A stretch of 16,541 bases of DNA from Verrucomicrobiota bacterium (GTDB lineage Bacteria; Verrucomicrobiota; Verrucomicrobiia; Limisphaerales; UBA11358). Numbering within the stretch: position 1 is the stretch's first letter; each line of letters begins with the position of its first letter. The notes under the pieces are model-generated. The model had not been told where the DNA came from and did not search any database. It was given only the letters and a program-made list of their open reading frames with translations. The stretch is taken from NCBI GenBank assembly GCA_026225155.1, contig JAMFSG010000049.1, positions 1-16,541 of the forward strand. The letters are read 5' to 3'. Below are positions 1 to 7,000 of the stretch, piece after piece. A program made the position numbers and the translations under genes.

Positions 1-1
1 C

Positions 2-388
2 TCGCAAACGGTGTCAACGGTGGCGGGGCAGGAATATCAATTAAGCTTTTGGGTCGGTGCCAATGGCGATATGCCAACCGCGCCCAATAGTTTGACGGGC
101 AGTGTCGTGGCCTACGTCAATGGTCTTTCGCTTGGCACATTCACCGAAACAGCCAACTTGGGGGATGAACTGGATTGGAAACAATATACCGAAACCTTCA
201 CCGCCGATTCCAGCAGCACCACCATCGGTTTCAGCGGCGCGACGGATGTGGACGCCGGCGACATTTATCAACACAACGGCCTGGACGGTGTCACGCTGAC
301 GCCTGACGTCACCGCCACGCCGGAACCTTCCGTTGCCGCCCTGTTTTTATGCGCCACCGGACCGCTCGCTTTTTTGCGGCGTAAATAA
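2..388 (+). CDS. C-terminal part of a secreted PEP-CTERM protein, DUF642-like beta-sandwich (5' end outside window)
   Basis: The reading frame is open to the left edge, so only about the last 128 residues are visible and the true start lies upstream. The visible part is a beta-rich, Gly/Thr/Asp-rich module with a 'GQEYQLSFWVG' strand, a 'W.....F.A' segment and a closing 'GLDGVTLTP' strand. This resembles the second half of DUF642/choice-of-anchor carbohydrate-binding-type domains. The last 23 residues form a PEP-CTERM sorting tail: a TPEPS motif, a short hydrophobic helix (VAALFLCATGPLAFL) and a basic RRK end. In known systems such tails are recognised by an exosortase and mark exported proteins. 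No exosortase is encoded in the window. The sorting tail is clear; the DUF642 assignment is an inference from strand pattern only. A strong terminator follows 19 bp after the stop. Confidence 0.8.
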   Translation, partial: SQTVSTVAGQEYQLSFWVGANGDMPTAPNSLTGSVVAYVNGLSLGTFTETANLGDELDWKQYTETFTADSSSTTIGFSGATDVDAGDIYQHNGLDGVTLTPDVTATPEPSVAALFLCATGPLAFLRRK

Positions 389-406
389 TTCGTTTCGGAT
401 CAAAAG

Positions 407-435
407 AACCGCGCCTAAAATCGGCGCGGTTTTTT
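407..435 (+). terminator. Rho-independent terminator after the PEP-CTERM gene
   Basis: A perfect 9-bp GC-rich stem (AACCGCGCC at 407-415 pairing with GGCGCGGTT at 423-431) closes a 7-nt loop and runs into six T residues at 430-435. It lies between the PEP-CTERM gene and hisF, so the two are probably separate transcription units. Confidence 0.9.
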
Positions 436-488
436 ATTTGGTTGAGAATGAATTGCGCTGGAACCCGAACACGCTTTTAATTGGATGA

Positions 489-1265
489 ATGATCGCAAAA
501 CGCGTTATTCCATGTCTCGATGTGCATGACGGCCAGGTCACGCGCGGGGTCCAATTCGGCGTCGCTGAAAAAGGCGGCCTGCGTAATGTCGGCGACCCCG
601 TCGAACTCGCGCTGCGTTACAACGAGCAGGGCGCGGACGAAATGGTTTTCTTCGACATCACGGCCACGGCACACGGTCGCGGCACGATGATCGAAGTAAT
701 TGAGCGCACCGCTGACCAATGTTTCATGCCGTTGACCGTCGGCGGCGGCATCAAGTCCGTGGATGATATGTATGCGATGCTGCGCGCCGGTGCGGATAAA
801 ATTTCCATCAATTCCAGCGCGCTCGCCAATCCCGAACTCATCCGGCAGGGCGCGGAAAAATTTGGTAGCCAGTGCATCGTCGTTTCCATTGACGCGAAGA
901 AAATTGCGCCGGACAAATGGGGCGTGTTCTCGCATGGCGGACGCAAAGACACCGGCCTCGACGCCATCGAATGGGCGAAGCGCGCCGTGTCGCTCGGCGC
1001 GGGCGAAATCGTATTGAACTCCATTGACGCCGACGGCATGAAAACCGGCTTCGATCTCGTCATCACCCGCCGCGTCAGCGAATCCGTCGGCGTTCCCGTC
1101 GTGGCCAGCGGCGGCGCGGGCACGTTGGAACATTTTGCCGACGTGCTGCTTGCCGGCCATGCCGATGCCGTCCTCGCCGCGAGCATTTTCCATTTCGGAA
1201 CCTACACCGTCGGCGACGTGAAACGATTTTTGAAGCAACAGAATATTCCGGTGCGGCTTCAATAA
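489..1265 (+). CDS. hisF: Imidazole glycerol phosphate synthase, cyclase subunit HisF
   Basis: Cyclase half of IGP synthase in histidine biosynthesis. It uses ammonia from the glutaminase HisH to turn PRFAR into imidazole glycerol phosphate and AICAR, in the cytoplasm. The 258 residues match the family length of about 250-260 and form a (beta/alpha)8 barrel. The N terminus 'MIAKRVIPCLD' carries the catalytic Asp11. The second catalytic Asp is in 'VVSIDAKK' (Asp135). Phosphate-binding loops are 'TVGGGI' (83-88) and 'ASGGAG' (206-211), and the characteristic 'NSIDADG' lies at 177-183. The start has this conserved N terminus, with a weak GGATGA upstream. No hisH, hisA or other his gene is adjacent, so the pathway is dispersed or continues elsewhere. 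A toxin-antitoxin pair follows after 43 bp. Confidence 0.97.
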   Translation: MIAKRVIPCLDVHDGQVTRGVQFGVAEKGGLRNVGDPVELALRYNEQGADEMVFFDITATAHGRGTMIEVIERTADQCFMPLTVGGGIKSVDDMYAMLRAGADKISINSSALANPELIRQGAEKFGSQCIVVSIDAKKIAPDKWGVFSHGGRKDTGLDAIEWAKRAVSLGAGEIVLNSIDADGMKTGFDLVITRRVSESVGVPVVASGGAGTLEHFADVLLAGHADAVLAASIFHFGTYTVGDVKRFLKQQNIPVRLQ

Positions 1266-1273
1266 AATCAAAT

Positions 1274-1303
1274 TTGACAATTCAAAGTATGAATACATAT
1301 TTT
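1274..1303 (+). promoter_or_regulatory. Candidate promoter and operator region of the toxin-antitoxin pair
   Basis: A perfect -35 hexamer TTGACA (1274-1279) lies 18 bp before TATTTT (1298-1303), or 16-17 bp before overlapping weaker -10 choices. The region also holds AAGTATGAA at 1285-1293, repeated at 1305-1313 across the antitoxin start codon. The -35 box is clear; the -10 is weak. The pair would thus be transcribed apart from hisF. Confidence 0.4.
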
Positions 1304-1308
1304 GAAGT

Positions 1309-1527
1309 ATGAAAATTGGCGAACGCGGACAAGTCACCATCCCCAAAAAATACCGCAATCGTTTTGGCTTGTCGTCGGCAACCGAAGTGGAATTCACCGA
1401 GCAAAACGGGCAGCTCGTCTTGAAAAAGGCGGGCAAAAAGTCGCACCCGATCGGTAAATTCGTCGGCGTGCTCAAGGGACGCGGTTTGCGTTCGGATGAA
1501 CTGGTGGAAGCCATGCGCGGAAAATGA
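1309..1527 (+). CDS. AbrB/SpoVT-fold antitoxin (VapB-like)
   Basis: A 72-residue DNA-binding antitoxin. The first half is a typical SpoVT-AbrB swapped-hairpin domain: 'GERGQVTIPKKYRNRFGL' (about 4-21), followed by 'EVEFTEQNGQLVLKK' (about 26-40). The C-terminal 30 residues, with basic 'KKAGKKSH' and a short helix ending 'ELVEAMRGK', would be the toxin-neutralising tail. The stop codon overlaps the toxin start in ATGA (1524-1527), the usual translational coupling of such pairs. In this family the antitoxin, alone or with toxin, represses its own promoter by binding repeats; two copies of AAGTATGAA spaced 20 bp apart flank and overlap the start codon. The fold assignment is firm; the exact subclass is not. 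Confidence 0.9.
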   Translation: MKIGERGQVTIPKKYRNRFGLSSATEVEFTEQNGQLVLKKAGKKSHPIGKFVGVLKGRGLRSDELVEAMRGK

Positions 1528-1934
1528 CCACGGCGATTGACACCAACATTCTGCTCGACGTTTTTCTGCCCGACCCGGTTTTTGAAAGACGTTCGCGGCT
1601 GGCGATTGAAAAGTATTCGCAGCTGGGTGGCCTGGTCATCGCCGAGCCGGTTTACGCCGAGCTGTCGGCATGGTTCCCGTCGCAAGAAAATCTAGACGGC
1701 ATTTTGAAGGAGCTTGGGATTCTAGTTGAAGCCATTTCGCAGAATGGAGCATTTGCCGCCGGGCGCGCGTGGAAAAAATACCGCCAAAGCGGCGGGCAGC
1801 GGAACCGAATCATGACGGATTTTTTGATCGGTGGCCACGCGTTTGAACAGGCGTCCCAATTGCTTTCGCGCGACCGTGGTTTTTACAAAAGTTATTTTGC
1901 CGGACTTAAGATCGTTGACCCTTCAAAAGAATAA
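1524..1934 (+). CDS. PIN-domain ribonuclease toxin (VapC-like)
   Basis: A 136-residue PIN-domain protein encoded directly after, and overlapping, an AbrB-type antitoxin. It is therefore very likely the toxin of a VapBC-type pair, an Mg2+-dependent RNase that cuts tRNA or rRNA in known members. The acidic active-site set is visible: Asp6 in 'AIDTNILLD', Glu46 in 'VYAEL', Asp99 in 'MTDFLIGGHA' and Asp117 in 'SRDRGFY'. The length is normal for VapC toxins and no catalytic residue is missing, so the toxin looks intact. It ends 27 bp before the stop of the convergent minus-strand operon; I see no hairpin in that gap. The RNA target cannot be read from sequence. Confidence 0.92.
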   Translation: MTTAIDTNILLDVFLPDPVFERRSRLAIEKYSQLGGLVIAEPVYAELSAWFPSQENLDGILKELGILVEAISQNGAFAAGRAWKKYRQSGGQRNRIMTDFLIGGHAFEQASQLLSRDRGFYKSYFAGLKIVDPSKE

Positions 1935-1961
1935 CTATGCTGTCGTTGCGGAGATGCCCAA

Positions 1962-2534
1962 TCACTTCGTAATCAAATCATCCGAAGTCCACAGCTTACG
2001 GTCAGGACCGGCAGAATGGATTTCCATGTCGGTGGCGGAAAGTTGGTGGAAAAAATACGGTGTGTCCCAGGCGTCAATCAATTCACCTTTGGCATTGAGG
2101 CGCATGCCGGCGGACGGATCAATGAAGTTGATCTGCTTCGGATTTTTCCCATTTAATGCCGCAGTGATCTCGGAATTATCGCCGACCGGATTGCCGCCGA
2201 ACATTTGACCAAACTGCCGCACCGCGTGACGAACGTTTTGCAGAACGATTTCCGGCGGCAAATTAAGCGCAACGTTTGTATCCGCAATTAATTCTCCGGC
2301 TTTGGCGGCAAGGCTGGTTGCCGACGAAATGTTTTCCAAAGGATTTGAACCGGCGTTTGCGGATGACGTTGCCGCGACTCCATTTTTTGCCGGTGAATTT
2401 CCCGGGACACTGACGGAAGAATTTTGTGTCGAGACGGAATCTGCGGGCGCATTCGGTTTTTTTGAATTGAAGAAAAAAACCAGCGCGATGGCGACCAGCA
2501 ATAAAACTGCCGCCATCCCAAAACCTCTTTTCAT
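1962..2534 (-). CDS. Small membrane-anchored protein with GspG-like C-terminal tail
   Basis: A 190-residue protein, last gene of the three-gene operon. Its ATG overlaps the DUF1501 stop by 4 bp (ATGA at 2531-2534), implying coupled translation. An N-terminal membrane segment (about 4-22, 'GFGMAAVLLLVAIALVFFF') has basic residues before it (KR), so it is a signal anchor or uncleaved signal. Residues 25-75 form a Ser/Asn/Pro/Ala-rich linker. The C-terminal part (about 78-190) ends with 'GELIDAWDTPYFFHQL' and 'IHSAGPDRKLWTSDDLI'. The 'DAWDTPY' and 'GPD...W.SDDL' signatures resemble the C-terminal region of type II secretion pseudopilin GspG, where this loop binds calcium. The N terminus lacks a clear prepilin cleavage motif (G-F-T-L-x-E), so it is probably not a real pseudopilin. 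Function unknown; the genetic link to DUF1501/DUF1800 suggests a periplasmic partner. Confidence 0.75.
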   Translation of the reverse strand: MKRGFGMAAVLLLVAIALVFFFNSKKPNAPADSVSTQNSSVSVPGNSPAKNGVAATSSANAGSNPLENISSATSLAAKAGELIADTNVALNLPPEIVLQNVRHAVRQFGQMFGGNPVGDNSEITAALNGKNPKQINFIDPSAGMRLNAKGELIDAWDTPYFFHQLSATDMEIHSAGPDRKLWTSDDLITK

Positions 2535-4021
2535 ATAAACCCAAGGTTCGGCGACGTGAAGCGGCCAATGTTTGGGAAAACAGTCGCAAGGTTGCTGTTA
2601 TCCACGCCAAACCAGGTCGCGAGCGTCGCGAAGTATTGGTCAATCGCCGTGGTCGGAATCCAGCGACCGGTGCCGAGATCATTCGGACTGTGCGTGATGA
2701 ATTGCGGAAAGTTGCCGTAAGTGCGCTGGCCGTTGACCGCGCCGCCGAGGATCAAATGATGACTGCCCCAGCCGTGGTCGCTGCCCTGCCCGTTGCTCGG
2801 AAATGTGCGGCCAAAATCGCTGGCGGTGAAGGCGGTCACATTGTCGGAAAGGTTGAGCTGTTCCATCGCGCGCTGGAACGCATACATGGACTGGCTCAAT
2901 TCCGCGAGCAGGTTGGTGTGCGCGCCGACGAGCACGCTGTTCGGACTGGTGGCGGAATAATTCGTCTGGCCGGTGTGCAGATCGTAACCGCCGACCTGGC
3001 AGAAAAAAATCTGGCGCTTCATGCCAAAGCCGCCGCTGGCCGCCGCCGTTTTGCCGGCGGAAATCAAACGCGCAACCATCTGCAATTGCGCGCTCAAGTT
3101 GGAAGTGAACGGCGTGCCGCCCGGCGGTGGCGTGATCTTCACCGGAAAAGCATTCGTCCAATAATTGGCCGAGGCCGTGCCGCTGATGGCGTTGTTCAAC
3201 AGGCTGCCGCTGTTGACGGCATGTTCTACGACGCCGGCATAAGCCTGCGCCTGCAAATTTTGATAAGGCAGCCCCAGCAAATTCATCAACGCCGGCAACC
3301 GGTTGGTGCTCGCGCCGCCGCCCGGACTCGTCGGCATGGTCAGGGAAATCGCACCGCTGGTGGAAACGGAATATTGCGAAACGATGTTGCCCACTTCAAA
3401 CGTGTTCGCGCCCGCCAACGTCACCATTAGGGAAACGGGCGAATTCGGCTGCACGGCGTTCAGTAAATCCGCGCAACGACCGCCCCAGCCGGTGAGCGGC
3501 GACTGGTCGGGAACGGAAGTCTGCCATTGCGTCTGCTGGTCGGCATGGGAAAAAAGTTGCGGCGGGCGCGGGATGGAGTTCGCGGAATATTGCGAGAGCG
3601 TGATCGGATAAAGCAGCGTGCCGGTGTTGAACAAAAGCGCCAGCTTGCCTTCGCCGAACAGCGCCTGCAATTCGGGGCAGCTCGGATGCAGGCCGTAAGT
3701 ATTGCCATCGTTGTTCAACGAAGTGAGCGGCAGGATGGCGCTTTGCGGAATCGCCAGCACCGGCGTGCGCGTGGTCTGGTAATAATTATACTGCGGCTGG
3801 CTCGTCGGCAAAATCATGTTGTTCGAGTCGTTGCCGCCTTGCAAAAAAATACAGACGAGCGCCTTGTAATCACCGGGACCGATGTTCGATTGCGCGACGG
3901 CGGCGTTCATGAACCGCAAGTCACGGATGGCCGAGGTCATAGCCACGGTGCCGACGGCGGCACAGGCGGCGCGGCGCATGAATTCGCGGCGCGTGATGAC
4001 GGAAATATTTTTCTCTTTCAT
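2531..4021 (-). CDS. Tat-exported DUF1501 family protein
   Basis: A 496-residue exported protein. The N terminus is a twin-arginine signal: 'TRREFMRRAACAAVGTVAM' with the twin Arg at 11-12, a hydrophobic stretch at about 18-31 and a likely 'AVAQS' cleavage site near 44. DUF1501 landmarks follow in order: 'KALVCIFLQGGNDSNNMI' (about 53-70), 'LHPSCPELQALFGEGKLAL' (about 112-130), 'LFSHADQQTQWQTS', 'GWGGRCADLL' (about 179-188), 'QVGGYDLHTGQ' (about 343-353) and the conserved His/Asp cluster 'DFGRTFPSNGQGSDHGWGSH' (about 403-421). DUF1501 is related to the alkaline-phosphatase/sulfatase fold, so a metal-dependent hydrolase is plausible, but the substrate is unknown. It starts 4 bp after the DUF1800 stop and overlaps the next gene, so all three are one transcript. 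Tat export suggests cytoplasmic folding or cofactor loading. Confidence 0.93.
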   Translation of the reverse strand: MKEKNISVITRREFMRRAACAAVGTVAMTSAIRDLRFMNAAVAQSNIGPGDYKALVCIFLQGGNDSNNMILPTSQPQYNYYQTTRTPVLAIPQSAILPLTSLNNDGNTYGLHPSCPELQALFGEGKLALLFNTGTLLYPITLSQYSANSIPRPPQLFSHADQQTQWQTSVPDQSPLTGWGGRCADLLNAVQPNSPVSLMVTLAGANTFEVGNIVSQYSVSTSGAISLTMPTSPGGGASTNRLPALMNLLGLPYQNLQAQAYAGVVEHAVNSGSLLNNAISGTASANYWTNAFPVKITPPPGGTPFTSNLSAQLQMVARLISAGKTAAASGGFGMKRQIFFCQVGGYDLHTGQTNYSATSPNSVLVGAHTNLLAELSQSMYAFQRAMEQLNLSDNVTAFTASDFGRTFPSNGQGSDHGWGSHHLILGGAVNGQRTYGNFPQFITHSPNDLGTGRWIPTTAIDQYFATLATWFGVDNSNLATVFPNIGRFTSPNLGFI

Positions 4022-4025
4022 AAAA

Positions 4026-7000
4026 TCATTTTTGAATGATGTAGTCGGGCGAGCTGGTGATCAGGTGGACGACGGCGCGAACGCGATCGCGCATTTGTGT
4101 CTGCGTGGGCGTGGCGCTGTAAGGAAAATTAGTCGTGTTCGCGACGAAATTGAGAATGCCCGTTTGCGTCGCAGCGGATAATTGTCCGGCTGCGAGCAGC
4201 GTGTTCAGATTGCTCACGAGCGTCGGTAGTCCGGCGTTGGAAGTATTCGCCGGCGTCATCCACGGGCCAAGATCCAAGACAATCGAACCGTTGCCGCCGT
4301 TGAAACTGCTCAAGCCATTGGTGTTGCCGGTGTTGGCCAAAATGCCGCCTTCAATGAAATTCAACTGCGCCGCGACACCGCTGTCCGTCGTCAGTTGAAA
4401 TTCCGGCGTCGTCAAACCAGCGGAGGCAAGCACGCCGGGAAATTCATAGCCGGGATAATAAAAATTGAAAACGGTCGGCGAACGCAGCGGCGATTGCGAC
4501 AAACTCGAAACCGTGCCGCTGTCGGTGTAGCTCATATTCCAGGTGCTTTGCTGGATGGTGACATTGCCCGAACGCGCAAGCTGCGGCGGCACCAGCGAAT
4601 AGACGGAGAGGCTGTTTTGATTTTGGCTCGCAGAAGTCGTTGTCGTGACCGTGAAATGTGTCGGGTCAGAAATGGCCGTGATCTGATACGTTCCATCCAC
4701 CGCCGTGCCCGCGGTGAAATTGATATAAACATTATTGCCCGCGACCAGACCATGCGGACCGCTCGTGCTGACTACGATGCTCGTGCCCGTCTGCGTATAA
4801 CCGCTCGCGGAAATTTTTGGCAACAGACAATTGCCGGTGCGCAAAACCGTATCCGCCGTCGTGACCGTGAAATGCGCGGTATCAATCACGCTAACGACCT
4901 GAAATAAACCGCTGGCCGCGCCGCCGGTCGTGAACGCAAGATAAACCGGATTGCCGACGGCCAAGCCGTTGCCGGAAATATTCAATGTGATGACGCCGTT
5001 CGTCTGGCCGTAAGTGCCGGTGGAAAGTTGCGGCGCATTAATAGTGAACGTCGTCGGGCTGGTGACGCTGACGCCGTAACCTTGCGCCGTCGGTGTGGAA
5101 TATCCAGATGTGTCGGTAAAATTCAACAACACAGTATCGTTGTTATTCAAACGATGCGGCACGGAAGTCGTGACGGTGATCAACTGGTTCGTTGTCTGGC
5201 TGTAAGTTCCATTGACCGTTGGCGGCGCGGGAAATGCGCGCGCCAAAGAAGTCACGCGCAACAGCGGTTCACGTTGTTTGCCGTAAGTCGGTTGCGAAAT
5301 GAGGTCGGGACTGCGCGCTTCGTAATCCAGAAAAATAGCTTTGACCACCGCTTGCAAGTTGCCGCGCACGCCAGTTCCATCATTGTTGAATACTTGCGAA
5401 ACGCGATAAACGTAATCGCGGCTGGGATTGCTGGTGACGAGCCGCTGGATCAACTGGCGGCAGATGAACGGTGCGACATTTTGATTGTTGAAAATGGAAT
5501 TGAGCGCGGATTCCAAATCTTGCGAACTATAAGCATCGTTGGTCGTTGAAGAAACGCGTTGATTTCCCCACGCCGGCGGCAGCATCACATTATCCAGCAC
5601 CAGTTTGGTGCCCAGTTCGTGATGCGACGGCACGAGCACCATCGGATTTGTATAATTTGAACTCGGATACCAGTTCGAAGGCAACTGGCCATTCGCCTGG
5701 TTGGTCTGATAATAATTCCAGCCGGTGAACACGCTGGCGAAACCCATGATCTCATTTTGTCCGTAAGTCGGCACGAGATTGTCTTGCGAATTCAGGATCA
5801 ACGTGCCGTCGGGCCATTCACGGTTCAAGCCGATGGAAAATAGCTGCTGGATTTCGCGCGCATAATTTTCATCCGCGTGCAGGCCGGTGATGATGCTGCC
5901 CGCAGTGTTGCCTTGCATGTTCAGATAGATGCCCATCGCCGGATGCAGCGTGACGTTTTCAAGCAATGTGCGGAAATTGCCGAACGCGTTGTCGAGCAGC
6001 GTGTCGTAGTAAGACGAAAGCCCGTTCGCGTGATTTTGCAAGGCGCCATTTTCCGACACGACGAAAATCTCGCTCAACGCGAAGGCGACACGCTGGCGTA
6101 ATTGGTCTGGCGCCGTTATGGATTGCTGCCACCAAGAATTGAACGTCAGTGGACTTTGATACAGATCGGTCGGATCGGCATACGGATGCGCCAGCACATA
6201 CGGCAGATGATGCGTGACCGGCAAGGCAAATTGATTCGCCAGCCAGCCGTTGTAACCAAGCGCTTGCACGGTGGCGATGCCATTCGAGGACGCGCCAAAA
6301 GTCGTCTGCGCCAGAAAACGGGAGGCGGCGTTGGCGTTCGCTGAATCGTCCGTCCACGAAGGCGGCGCGGGCGGCGACACGAAATTTTGCGAGCCGTTGG
6401 CCAATGTAAAATGGCCGCTCAATTCGCCACCGGGATACGCCGTGCTTTCGATGACGATGGACGATTTGCCTTCGTTGATGATTTCGGAAATATCCGCCGC
6501 CGACAACGGCCCGGTCGCCTTGATTTTCCAAAGGTAACTGCCGTCGGCTTGCGGATGCGACGCGGAGATGTCGTAGATCAATTCATCCGGCGCGGTTAGA
6601 TACGGATCGGAATTGACGGACTGACCGGTGACCGTTCCCTTCAAATTATTGAACTGATAATTCAGCACCGCTTGCGAGCCGTCCGCGCTCACGCGCAACG
6701 TTGCCGAACCGACGCCGTCGCTCACCACGCCAGGCATCGCCAATAAATTTGCCGTGTAGAGCGTGCCGGGAATGTTCGCGGGCAATGGCGGATAATAACG
6801 CGCGAGCAAATAATTCGGCATTACACCGGCGGAAATAGTATTCGTGCCGGTCGGATCCTGCCGCCAGCCGACCGACCAATTATCGCCCGCACCCGCGCCG
6901 GCTTTATGCAAAATTTCAACGTAATATTTTTGGCCCGCATTGAGCGACAGCCAGCCGGATTGTTGGCTCGCCTGCAAATTCCATTGGCGCGATGACGTTC

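Noticed and set aside
477..1685. A 402-codon open frame on the minus strand across hisF and the antitoxin
   Set aside because: It runs antisense to two clear genes, its product is Arg/His/Ala-rich with no recognisable domain, and it results from the GC-biased codon use of hisF.
2636..4039. Several long plus-strand frames opposite the DUF1501 gene
   Set aside because: The products are low-complexity Arg/Ala-rich strings without motifs, whereas the minus-strand frame has a Tat signal and all DUF1501 blocks.
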